Positions 53,095 to 61,174 of a stretch of DNA of 64,000 nt are shown piece by piece. This stretch comes from Magnetospirillum sp. XM-1 (GTDB lineage: Bacteria; Pseudomonadota; Alphaproteobacteria; Rhodospirillales; Magnetospirillaceae): the NCBI RefSeq assembly GCF_001511835.1, contig NZ_LN997848.1, positions 62,001 through 126,000 on the forward strand, given 5' to 3'. The first letter of the stretch is position 1. The number at the start of each line of letters is the position of its first letter. A program made the position numbers and the translations under genes. Under the pieces are notes generated by a model. That model made no database searches, was not told where the DNA came from, and saw only the letters and a list, made by a program, of their open reading frames with translations.

Positions 53095-53598
53095 TCAAGC
53101 CTCGCCGACGGTCTCCAGCAGCGAGGCGGCGATGGCCTCGGCCGCGCTCTTGCCGCCCCAGATGACGAATTGGAAGGCGGGGTAGAAGCGCTCACACTCG
53201 GTGACGGCGATGTCCACCAGGTCCTCGACCTGTTCCGGCGAGACGCCGGCCCCGCCGCGCAGCAGCGAGGTGTGGCGGAACATGGGCACGCCCTCGTCCT
53301 CCCACAGGCCGAAATGGCCGAGCCACAGCTTCTCGTTCAGGGTGGCCAGCAGCTCGTGGACCATGGCACGGCGCGACGGCGGAATCTTCATGTCGAAGGC
53401 ACAGGTGAAGTGCATGGCGCCCATATCTTCGCGCCAGGCGAAATAAAGGCTGTAATTGCACCATTGCCCAGGGGCCTCGGCGGCCAGTTCCTCATCGTTG
53501 CGGCGGTCGAACGCCCAATCGTTGGCGGCGACGACTTGCTCGACAAGATCGACGGGATTGATCTGGGGCTCTTCCTGATACGTGGCGGTCAAGGTCAT
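53095..53598 (-). CDS. YbjN-domain protein
   Basis: 167 residues from ATG 53598. YbjN-like (AFDRRNDEELAAEAPGQWCNYSLYFAWREDMGAMHFTCAFD; LNEKLWLGHFGLWEDEGVPMFRHTSLL). Related to type III secretion chaperone folds; function unclear. Upstream of proC on the same strand, a conserved alphaproteobacterial pair. Confidence 0.88.
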   Translation of the reverse strand: MTLTATYQEEPQINPVDLVEQVVAANDWAFDRRNDEELAAEAPGQWCNYSLYFAWREDMGAMHFTCAFDMKIPPSRRAMVHELLATLNEKLWLGHFGLWEDEGVPMFRHTSLLRGGAGVSPEQVEDLVDIAVTECERFYPAFQFVIWGGKSAAEAIAASLLETVGEA

Positions 53599-53748
53599 GC
53601 CTGCGCCCTCCCTTGGCATGGCTACCGTCGATTCCGACGGCACGAATCAAAAGATTGTGTTCGCAGCCGCAGAATTCGCACAAGGGGTAGCCTACCCAAA
53701 CGCCAAGCGGCGGCGCAAGGCTTTATTTACGGACTATTTATGAATTTA

Positions 53749-53772
53749 TGTGGATAACCCGGGTTATCCACA
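53749..53772. promoter_or_regulatory. 24-bp palindrome of two perfect DnaA boxes
   Basis: TGTGGATAA-CCCGGG-TTATCCACA: two consensus DnaA boxes facing each other, next to an AT-rich stretch (53721-53748). Lies in the ubiK to ybjN interval. Confidence 0.75.
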
Positions 53773-53827
53773 TGCCGGGGCCCCTTGGGCCTAGCCATGC
53801 CCAGATGGGCATGGCGTCGGGGGCGGG

Positions 53828-54160
53828 TCAGGCGCCCTTGGGCGCGGCCTTGGACTTGGCCGGGGCCTTGGGCTTGGGTTCCGCCTTGGGCTTGGGAGCG
53901 GGAGCAGCGGCCAGGGCGGCCAGCTTGGCCTCCAGCTCGGCGATGCGGGCGGCCTGGGCCTCGTTGTCCTCGCGCGCCTTGATGGCCATGGCGCGCACCA
54001 CCTCGAACTCGTCGCGCGGGACCAGATCGAGGCCGGAGGTGAAGCGCTCGAACTGCTGGCGCATCATCGCCTCCATCTCGGCGCGCAGGCCGGACAGCGC
54101 GCCCAGCGCGCCGGAGGCCACGCGGGCGATATCGTCGAAGAAGGGCTTCTGGCTTTGCAT
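53828..54160 (-). CDS. ubiK: ubiquinone biosynthesis accessory factor UbiK
   Basis: 110 residues. BMFP/UbiK domain (FFDDIARVASGALGALSGLRAEMEAMMRQQFERF… DLVPRDEFEVVRAMAIKAREDNEAQAARIAELEAKL) with a C-terminal coiled coil, then an Ala/Pro/Lys-rich tail (PKPKAEPKPKAPAKSKA) longer than in E. coli. Confidence 0.88.
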   Translation of the reverse strand: MQSQKPFFDDIARVASGALGALSGLRAEMEAMMRQQFERFTSGLDLVPRDEFEVVRAMAIKAREDNEAQAARIAELEAKLAALAAAPAPKPKAEPKPKAPAKSKAAPKGA

Positions 54161-54196
54161 GACGGCCTCTTGAAAAAACGGTGGTCTATTATGGGC

Positions 54197-55231
54197 CTAA
54201 GCCTCGTCCTTGTCACTGACTCCCGCCTCGGCAAAGGTCGCCATGCCGGCGTGGCAGGCGCAGGCGGCCTTCAGCACGCCCACCGCCAGGGCGGCGCCCG
54301 ATCCCTCGCCGAGCCGCATGCCCAGGTCGAACAGGGCGGTCTTGCCGAGCGCGGCCAGCAGGCGCTTGTGTCCCGGTTCCACCGAGACGTGGCCGACCAT
54401 GCAATGGTCCAGCGCCCCCTTGGCCTCGGCCTCCAGCGCGGCCACCGCCGCCGTGGTGACATAGCCGTCCAGCAGCACCGGCACCCGCTTTTGCCGGGCG
54501 GACAGCACCGCCCCGGCCATGGCCGCCAGTTCACGCCCACCCAGGCAGCGCAGGGTATCGAGCGGCGAAAGCCCCTTGTGCCGCGCCACGCCCTGGCCCA
54601 CCACCTCGATCTTGCGGGCCAGCGCGCCGCCTTCCACGCCGGTGCCGCGCCCGGTCCAGTCGCCCGCCTCGCCGCCGAACAGCGCCGCCGACACGGCGGC
54701 CGCCGGCGTGGTGTTGCCGATGCCCATCTCGCCGATCACCAGCACGTCGGCGCCATCGGGAACCGAATCCATGCCGGCCCGGAAGGCGGCGACGAACTCG
54801 GCCTCGTCCATGGCGGGGCCTTGGGTGAAGTCGGCGGTGGGTTTATCCAGGTCGAGGGCCAGCACGTCGAGCGCGATGCCGAAGGTCTTGCACAGCTGGT
54901 TGATGGCCGCGCCGCCGTGGCGGAAATTGGCCACCATCTGCACCGTCACCTCGGGCGGAAAGGCCGAGACGCCCAGCGCTGCCACGCCGTGATTGCCGGC
55001 GAACACCCGGGCCGCCGGGCTTTCCATGCGGGGCGGATGACGCCCCTGCCAGGCCGCCAGCCAGGCGGAAGCCTCTTCCAGGCGGCCCAGTGAACCGGCC
55101 GGCTTGGTCAACTGGGGCTCGCGCGCCGCCCAGGCGGCGGAGGCCGCCGCGTCGGGGCCGGGCAGGGCGGCCAGCAGGGAGCGGATCTGGGCAACGCTAG
55201 AAATAGACGAATTCAAGGATTTTCCCCCCAA
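54197..55231 (-). CDS. cobT: nicotinate-nucleotide-dimethylbenzimidazole phosphoribosyltransferase
   Basis: 344 residues from TTG 55231; a later start is possible. KPAGSLGRLE, FAGNHGVAALGVSAFPPEVT, GEMGIGNTTPAAAVSAAL, and VGHVSVEPGHKRLL with the catalytic Glu. Makes alpha-ribazole phosphate for the lower ligand of cobalamin. Divergent from cobS, 41 nt apart. Confidence 0.95.
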   Translation of the reverse strand: MGGKSLNSSISSVAQIRSLLAALPGPDAAASAAWAAREPQLTKPAGSLGRLEEASAWLAAWQGRHPPRMESPAARVFAGNHGVAALGVSAFPPEVTVQMVANFRHGGAAINQLCKTFGIALDVLALDLDKPTADFTQGPAMDEAEFVAAFRAGMDSVPDGADVLVIGEMGIGNTTPAAAVSAALFGGEAGDWTGRGTGVEGGALARKIEVVGQGVARHKGLSPLDTLRCLGGRELAAMAGAVLSARQKRVPVLLDGYVTTAAVAALEAEAKGALDHCMVGHVSVEPGHKRLLAALGKTALFDLGMRLGEGSGAALAVGVLKAACACHAGMATFAEAGVSDKDEA

Positions 55232-55272
55232 GATATTGCGGCTTGGCCTTGGCCGTCCTATAAACCATCACC

Positions 55273-56052
55273 ATGAACGAGTCACCTGTCATCGACGAGA
55301 ATCCGCCGCCGCGATCCTGGCTGGGCGACGCCCATCTGGCCGCCGTGTTCCTGACCCGCCTGCCGCTGCCCGACGCCGGCATCGGCGATCTGGCGCGGTC
55401 CATGCGCGCCTTTCCCCTGGTGGGAATCGGCCTGGGCCTGGGGGCCGCCGCCATCGCCTGGGCGGCGGCAAGCGTGCTGCCGCCCTTGCCCGCCGCCATG
55501 CTGGCCGTCCTCGCCCTGGTGCTGGCCACCGGGGCGCTGCACGAGGACGGGCTGGCCGATCTGGCCGACGGGCTGGGGGCGCGCGGCGGCCGCGAGCGGC
55601 GGCTCGAGGTGATGCGCGATTCACGCACCGGCGCCTTCGGGGTGCTGGCCCTGGTCTTCACGGTGGGCCTCAGGGCCTCGGCCCTGGCCGCCATTCCCAT
55701 GGGCTGGAGCCAATGCGCCGCCCTGGTCGCAGCTTGCGCCCTGTCGCGCGCCCTGATCCCCGCCGCCATGCAGGTGATGGGCCCCGCCCGCCCCGACGGG
55801 CTGGGAGCCGGCGCCGGATCACCCGACGCCACCATCGCCGCCACCGCCGCCGGGCTGGGCCTGCTGGCCTGCCTGACCGGGCTGGGGCTGCCGGGAACCC
55901 TGGCCGCGCTGCTGGCCGCCCTGGCCGCCGGCGGGGCCGTGGTCTGGATCGCCCGACGCGCGCTGGGCGGCTATACCGGCGACGTGCTGGGATCGGTGCA
56001 GCAGGCGACGGAAATCGCCGTGCTGCTGGCCGCCGCCGGAGTTCTCGCATGA
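55273..56052 (+). CDS. cobS: adenosylcobinamide-GDP ribazoletransferase
   Basis: 259 residues, polytopic. Signature GALHEDGLADLADGLGARGGRERRLEVMRDSRTGAFG carries the metal-binding acidic residues. Joins alpha-ribazole to adenosylcobinamide-GDP in the inner membrane. Overlaps cobC by 4 nt. Confidence 0.95.
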   Translation: MNESPVIDENPPPRSWLGDAHLAAVFLTRLPLPDAGIGDLARSMRAFPLVGIGLGLGAAAIAWAAASVLPPLPAAMLAVLALVLATGALHEDGLADLADGLGARGGRERRLEVMRDSRTGAFGVLALVFTVGLRASALAAIPMGWSQCAALVAACALSRALIPAAMQVMGPARPDGLGAGAGSPDATIAATAAGLGLLACLTGLGLPGTLAALLAALAAGGAVVWIARRALGGYTGDVLGSVQQATEIAVLLAAAGVLA

Positions 56053-56660
56053 GCCAGAATGCGACACGCTGGTGGCTGCTGCGCCACGCCCCCGTTCCCT
56101 GCCCGCACGGCCGCATCACCGGCCGCCTGGACGTGGCCTGCGACACCTCCGAGGACGAGGTGTTCCGGTCCCTGGCCCGCACCCTGCCGGTCAACCCGGT
56201 GCTGGTGGAAAGCGGCCTGATCCGCTGCCGCCAGACCGCCGGAGCGCTGGAGGCCGCCGGCCTGCTGCTGCCGCCCCCCATGGTCGAGCCCGATCTGGCC
56301 GAGCAGGATTTCGGTCGCTGGCAGGGCCGCTCGTGGATGGAGCTGGAAGCGGCCAAGGACCCGGACCTCGCCGGCTTCTGGGCCAACCCCGCCGCAACGG
56401 CGCCCCCCGGAGGAGAAAGTTTCGCCGCCATGATCGGGCGGGTGCAGGGCGCGCTGGAGCAGATCACCGCCGCCCAGGCGGGCCGCGACATCCTGGCGGT
56501 GGTTCATGCGGGAACGGTGCGCGCCGCGCTGGCGGTGGCGCTGGATTTGAAGCCGGAACAGGCGCTGCGCTTCGCGGTCAAGCCGCTGTCGCTGACCCGG
56601 CTGGATTCCACTGCCGCCGGCTGGCGGGTGGAAACGGTCAACGCCCAGCCCTACGAGTAA
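56049..56660 (+). CDS. cobC: histidine phosphatase (CobC-like alpha-ribazole phosphatase)
   Basis: 203 residues. Catalytic WLLRHAPVP (His in RHA), LIRCRQTAGAL, DLAEQDFGRWQGRSW, and VVHAGTVRAAL with the second His. Overlap with cobS supports removal of phosphate from alpha-ribazole phosphate or cobalamin phosphate. Confidence 0.9.
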   Translation: MSQNATRWWLLRHAPVPCPHGRITGRLDVACDTSEDEVFRSLARTLPVNPVLVESGLIRCRQTAGALEAAGLLLPPPMVEPDLAEQDFGRWQGRSWMELEAAKDPDLAGFWANPAATAPPGGESFAAMIGRVQGALEQITAAQAGRDILAVVHAGTVRAALAVALDLKPEQALRFAVKPLSLTRLDSTAAGWRVETVNAQPYE

Positions 56661-56696
56661 GACCAAGCAGCGATGAGCGTGACTCGTCGCTGCTTG

Positions 56697-56775
56697 GATA
56701 GGCCCAAGGGGCCGCGCCGCTTATGCGGCGGGAGCCAAGCCGCCACCGGCGGCGCCCGGCGATTGAGGGCGATGG
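56697..56775. repeat. dispersed intergenic repeat, copy 2 (inverted)
   Basis: Reverse complement reads CCCATCGCCCTCAATCGCCG…GCTCCCGCCGCATAAGCGG…GGCCC…GGGCCTA, matching the copy at 43310-43386. The middle segment differs. Confidence 0.65.
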
Positions 56776-56844
56776 GATGATCGGTTCCGACCAGCGCATC
56801 TTGATGTAAGTCCGAGGGGGATCGCTCCCCCTCGGTCCACGCGA

Positions 56845-58968
56845 TCAGAACTTCACCGTCACCCCGGCGTTGAGCGAACGGCCGGGCGCCGCCAGGGGGC
56901 CCGCCTGAGTGTTGGTTCCACGGCCGGTGCGCCTCATTTCGGTGTAATCCACGCCGCCCAGCGGGTGGTAGTAGCGCCGGTCGAACAGGTTGTCGACGCC
57001 GAGACTGACCTGCACCGCCTCCCACTCATAGCCGCCGCGCAGGTTGAGCAGGGCATACCCGGGGGTCTTGGGCTCCTGGCGCAGGGTGTCCACGCCCGCC
57101 TTGGTCCCCACCAGCTCCGCCTCGATCGCCGAGGTCCAGCCGCCCAGGCTCTGCTCGATGGCGGCCTTACCGTTGATGGGCATGACGTGGTACATGGCCT
57201 TGCCGGTATTGACCATCTCGCCGTGCAGCCAGCCCAGCCGCCCCGTGAGCTTGAAGTCGCCCCAGCCGGTGTCGCGGGCGAAAACCGCGCTGCCGGAGAA
57301 GTCGATGCCGTACATCATGGCGTCGTGGTTGGCGAATTTCAGCAGCGGGTAGTTGGCTCCGCCCGAAACGTTGTTCCGCACCTTATCGACGCCGATGTAA
57401 TCGACGATGTAGGTGGCGTAGGGCGTAGCCTTGATGCCCCAGTCCTTGCGCCCCGCATCGTGCAGCGCCACCGAGGTGCTGACGGTGTGGGCCACCTCGG
57501 GCTTGAGGTCCAGGTTGCCCAGATAGCCGTTGGCGTCGCCGGTCCAGTTGATCATCCGGCTGTCCATGTTGGACGTGGACCATGAGTAGCGCTCGTAGAG
57601 GTTGGGCGAGCGCGACTTCCTGGCATAGCCCAGTTCGTTGGTGTTGGTGCCGTCGGGCTCGTAGCGGACCAGGGCGGTCAGGTCGAAGTTGGCGTCTATC
57701 TTCGCGTGGTTACGGCCGTTGAAGGCGGTGGCGTCGATACCCTCCTGGGCGGTGCCGTAGCCATGGACCGCGCCGGTATCCATCAGCACCGTGTCGCTAC
57801 GCAGGCCCAGCAGGGTGGTCCATTGCGGCGACCACTTCTCCTCCCACTCCGCAAAGGCGCTGACCACGTCGCGGGTGCCGCCATAGATGGACTGGAAGGT
57901 AAGCGGCGACATGGAGGCGCTGCCCGCCACCGGCGGCCACCAATCCTCGAGCATGAAGCGGTGGAATTCGTGCCCGATCCGCAATGTGCTCGCCTGGGAC
58001 AGGTTGATGTCGCCCTTGACGGCGTAGCCCACGTCGGTGGCGTCGGTGCGCATGGGCATCTTGCCGCCCTTCTCGTTGGCGGCCTGGTCCATGGCGTGCT
58101 TGACCTGCTGCCAATAGGCGCGGGCTTCCAGCTTGCCCCAGCCGAACTCGCCCTCGTAGCGGCCGTTGCCGTGATAGCCCTTGTTGCCGGTCATATCCAT
58201 GCGCTGGTTGGCGAAGCCCTGGAAGGGGATGTCCTGTTGCCCGGCCTTCAGCACCAGCAGGCCGGCATTGCCCTTCACACCGAGAGAGAGCTCGTGGTTG
58301 CGCGATTCGTAGCGGGTGGAGTGGACCGTGCGGCCGTCGCCGCCCGCTGAGTAGTTGAGGCCGCGCACCCACGACCCGTCATAGCCCAGGCTGTAGGTGT
58401 CGTCGGCGCCATGCACGGCCAGCGAGCCGCCGATGCCGGTGTTGACGCTCTTGAAGAAGGCCGAGGCCCGGCCTCCCACCGCATAGCCCTCGCCCGGCGC
58501 GGCGAAGACCGGCGGAGCCGCCTTCACCGAGATGACGCCGCCGATATTGTCGCCGCCGGCGCTCACGGGGGTGATGCCGCTCCACACCTCGACCCGCTCC
58601 ACCTTGGAGGAATCCATATAGGACAGCGCCGGATTCATGTGGTTGGAGCAAGCCGACGTGAGCTCCATGCCGTCCACCAGGATCTTCAGCCGGTCGTCGG
58701 CCAGGCCATGGATGTCGGGCAGGCTGGAGACGCCGCCATTGGTGATGAGGTTGAGACCGGGCGTGCCCGACAGCAGCCTGGCGGTGTCGCCGGCGGCGCT
58801 GGCCTTGGCCTCGGCCGGAATGCTGAGGCGCGGCGCCGAGATCACCACTTCGGGAATGTCCTCGGCCCATGCGGCGCCGGACATCAGGATCGTGGAAAGA
58901 AAGGTGGTGGCAAGCAGACGGACGCGGCCATGCCGACGTCCGCCACGATGAATCGCGTGGCAGGTCAT
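56845..58968 (-). CDS. TonB-dependent receptor, probably copper (OprC/NosA-like)
   Basis: 707 residues: signal peptide (LLATTFLSTILMSGAAWA), plug domain, and beta-barrel ending in F (NAGVTVKF). The plug has CSNHM at 107-111 (CxxxM) within the segment TSACSNHMNPALSYMD, and HAM at 291-293 (HxM), the copper ligand pattern known for OprC. The neighbouring DUF2946-like gene supports metal uptake. Its nearness to cob genes raises cobalamin as an alternative, but no cobalamin riboswitch is visible upstream. Confidence 0.82.
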   Translation of the reverse strand: MTCHAIHRGGRRHGRVRLLATTFLSTILMSGAAWAEDIPEVVISAPRLSIPAEAKASAAGDTARLLSGTPGLNLITNGGVSSLPDIHGLADDRLKILVDGMELTSACSNHMNPALSYMDSSKVERVEVWSGITPVSAGGDNIGGVISVKAAPPVFAAPGEGYAVGGRASAFFKSVNTGIGGSLAVHGADDTYSLGYDGSWVRGLNYSAGGDGRTVHSTRYESRNHELSLGVKGNAGLLVLKAGQQDIPFQGFANQRMDMTGNKGYHGNGRYEGEFGWGKLEARAYWQQVKHAMDQAANEKGGKMPMRTDATDVGYAVKGDINLSQASTLRIGHEFHRFMLEDWWPPVAGSASMSPLTFQSIYGGTRDVVSAFAEWEEKWSPQWTTLLGLRSDTVLMDTGAVHGYGTAQEGIDATAFNGRNHAKIDANFDLTALVRYEPDGTNTNELGYARKSRSPNLYERYSWSTSNMDSRMINWTGDANGYLGNLDLKPEVAHTVSTSVALHDAGRKDWGIKATPYATYIVDYIGVDKVRNNVSGGANYPLLKFANHDAMMYGIDFSGSAVFARDTGWGDFKLTGRLGWLHGEMVNTGKAMYHVMPINGKAAIEQSLGGWTSAIEAELVGTKAGVDTLRQEPKTPGYALLNLRGGYEWEAVQVSLGVDNLFDRRYYHPLGGVDYTEMRRTGRGTNTQAGPLAAPGRSLNAGVTVKF

Positions 58969-59023
58969 GATGTTCCTCGATGAATGAATCGCTTAAAGGC
59001 GGCCCGAACAGGCGGGCCGTGTC

Positions 59024-59392
59024 TTAGGCGGCGAGGAACGGAGGGGCGCGGGCGGGGGGGAGTGGAAGTGACGGCTGGTCCGGCTCGGCGGACGGGTCCG
59101 GGACGGACCGCTCGGCCACCACCAGCCCAAGCGGCCGCACGGCCAGCGGGGCGGGCGGCAGCACCTTGCCCGACAGGATGCAGCAATGGCCGCCGCAATC
59201 ATGCTTGGGTCCGCCCGCCTGGGCGGGATCGACCCCATGGGTGCTGGAGCAGAGGTCGGCGGCGACGAAGGCATCCGGCCCATTGCCGCCGATCGCGGAG
59301 GGAATGGGCGGCATGGTGCCGATCAGCAGGACAAGCGCCAGCAGCCAAGCCGCCGCCGGTCTCATCCACCTGACTATCGATTGCCCGGCCAT
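59024..59392 (-). CDS. DUF2946-like secreted small protein
   Basis: 122 residues. N-terminal hydrophobic segment (AAAWLLALVLLIGTMPPIPSA), then CSSTHG and KHDCGGHCCILSG, a Cys/His cluster as in DUF2946 proteins found beside copper receptors. It lies 55 nt upstream of the receptor on the same strand. Confidence 0.75.
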   Translation of the reverse strand: MAGQSIVRWMRPAAAWLLALVLLIGTMPPIPSAIGGNGPDAFVAADLCSSTHGVDPAQAGGPKHDCGGHCCILSGKVLPPAPLAVRPLGLVVAERSVPDPSAEPDQPSLPLPPARAPPFLAA

Positions 59393-59469
59393 TCGCCGCC
59401 CCCCGTCTCGGGGCGAGACCCTAGGGCGACTTCACATACCCGGCAAGTTGGACAAAGGTCATGGAAAGG

Positions 59470-60060
59470 CTATTTCTTGGCCTTCTTGTCCTCGGGCTTT
59501 TCCGGCTTCTTTTCTTCCTTGCCGAGCGCGATGGGAACGGTGGAGGTGAGCTTCAAGGTGAGCGGGCACATCTCGGTCTCCTCCCCCGCCTTGACGCACT
59601 TGGCGGGCGGCCAGTCGTAGCCGGCGGTGGGAACGATGGTCAGCTGGGTCGCCCCCAATGTGCACGAGAACAGCCGGCCGGTACGCCCGCTGGGGGGCAA
59701 GGCGGCGACGCTGACCACCCAGTTGTCCACCAGTTCGTCCTTGGCCCCGAAGGTCCGGGCGATGAAGCCCAGCGCCACATTGGCCGAGGAATAGTTCTCC
59801 ACCACGAAATTGACCCGGCACTTGGCCGAGCCCGACCCGGCCCACATGGTGGCGATCACCGCCACGGTGCCCAGGCTTTCGCTGGCCTGGGGCGGCGCCA
59901 CCACCACTTCCCGCGGCCCGGCCAAGGTCGCCCACATGGCGCCCTGGGATTCGCCGCCGCTGCCGCCTTCCTTGCCGCCCTTGCCGCCGGCCAGGGCGGG
60001 AAAGGCCGTCATGGCGACCAGAAGAAGCGCCAATGCCCGTTTTCCGCCCACCGCGACCAC
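59470..60060 (-). CDS. secreted protein of unknown function
   Basis: 196 residues from GTG 60060. Signal peptide (ALALLLVAMTAFPALAGG), Gly/Lys-rich linker, beta-rich middle with four Cys, and a Lys/Pro tail (KEEKKPEKPEDKKAKK). Probably transcribed with the DUF2946-like and receptor genes. Confidence 0.7.
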   Translation of the reverse strand: MVAVGGKRALALLLVAMTAFPALAGGKGGKEGGSGGESQGAMWATLAGPREVVVAPPQASESLGTVAVIATMWAGSGSAKCRVNFVVENYSSANVALGFIARTFGAKDELVDNWVVSVAALPPSGRTGRLFSCTLGATQLTIVPTAGYDWPPAKCVKAGEETEMCPLTLKLTSTVPIALGKEEKKPEKPEDKKAKK

Positions 60061-60206
60061 TCCTCAATCATTCGACCCGTCGAGGGTAGCACCGAAACAG
60101 GGCATTGCAATGCCCGGCGAAGGCCCCACGTTGGGGAGAGGGGAAACACCTGACAACTGGCATGATACATGCTTGTTTACCTTCGACACAGCCTCAAGGA
60201 ATGCAC

Positions 60207-60785
60207 ATGGGATTGCGGGTCATCGTGGTGGACGACGAGCGGGACCGGGCGGAAATGGTCCGCTCCTCGCTGGAGGCCGACGGCTTCACCGTGGTGGCGG
60301 TGTTCGCCAGCGGCGCCGGCCTGCCCGCCCGCGTGGCGGAGCTGGCCGCCGACGTGATCATCGTCGACATCGATTCGCCTGACCGCGACACCCTGGAAGA
60401 CATGCGCCGCGTCGGCATCGAGCAGGGCCGCCCGGTGGTGATGTTCGCCCAGGACGGCAAGCCCGAGACCATCAAGGCGGCGGTGGAGGCGGGCGTCTCC
60501 GCCTATGTGGTGGACGGGCTGAAGCCCGACCGGGTCCGCCCGGTGATCGACGTGGCCATCGCCCGCTTCGCCCAGTTCCAGTCCCTGCGGGGCGAGCTGG
60601 ACAAGGCGCGCACCACGCTGGCCGAGCGCAAGCAGATCGAGAAGGCCAAGGGCATCTTGATGAAGCGGCGCAAGGTCGAGGAGGACGAGGCCTACCGCCT
60701 GATGCGGCGCATGGCCATGGACCAGAAGCAGCGCCTGATCGACGTGGCCAACAAGGTCATCGAGGCCGCCGAGCTGCTGGGCTGA
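60207..60785 (+). CDS. nasT: ANTAR-domain response regulator (NasT-like)
   Basis: 192 residues from ATG 60207 (AAGGA 6 nt before). Receiver (VVDDERDRAEMV, VIIVDIDSPD) and ANTAR domain (LAERKQIEKAKGILMKRRKVEEDEAYRLMRRMAMDQKQRLIDVANKVI). ANTAR proteins bind paired hairpins in leader RNA to prevent termination, here most likely in the nrtA leader. No NasS partner is seen beside it. Confidence 0.9.
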   Translation: MGLRVIVVDDERDRAEMVRSSLEADGFTVVAVFASGAGLPARVAELAADVIIVDIDSPDRDTLEDMRRVGIEQGRPVVMFAQDGKPETIKAAVEAGVSAYVVDGLKPDRVRPVIDVAIARFAQFQSLRGELDKARTTLAERKQIEKAKGILMKRRKVEEDEAYRLMRRMAMDQKQRLIDVANKVIEAAELLG

Positions 60786-61033
60786 CCTGCCGCTTTTATT
60801 ACCCAAATGCCCAACGGCCGGTCACGGCCGCGCTCCGCCCGCCCTCCGGCTGGCGCATTGGCTAAAATTTAGACAGTTTTATATTTGCGTCTAATTTTTA
60901 GGCATTGCGCATATGCTGCGGTGCCGCAAAATCACTGAATCGGTCAAATCCCGCTCTGGCACGGAGGTTGCTTTCCTCTCCTTGCGACGGCGGCGCCCCT
61001 CAATGGCGAGGTCCCGCCCCACGAGATGACAGA

Positions 61034-61065
61034 CGGCCGATCCGGCGACGATGCCGGCCCGGCCG
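61034..61065 (+). promoter_or_regulatory. leader hairpin P1, candidate ANTAR-binding element
   Basis: CGGCCG/CGGCCG outer and CCGGC/GCCGG inner stems close a six-nt loop GACGAT. Ten bases later the terminator hairpin begins, the two-hairpin arrangement used by ANTAR antiterminators. The loop has G at position 4 but G, not the consensus A, at position 1. Confidence 0.5.
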
Positions 61066-61075
61066 ATGAAGGAAC

Positions 61076-61142
61076 AAAGGCGTTCCACGGCAATTGCGCC
61101 CCCTTGCACGGGATGGCGTGACGTCGCGGAACGCCTTTTTTG
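61076..61142 (+). terminator. attenuator-type terminator in the nrt leader
   Basis: AAAGGCGTTCC (61076-61086) pairs with GGAACGCCTTT (61128-61138), followed by more T. It stands 33 nt before the nrtA start, so it must be overcome for expression. Confidence 0.8.
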
Positions 61143-61174
61143 CGTTTTGAACTCCAGATCGGCGAGGGGCTGAC

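Noticed and set aside
58969..59023. Possible cobalamin riboswitch before the TonB receptor
   Set aside because: No B12-box-like sequence or matching fold is present in the short interval.
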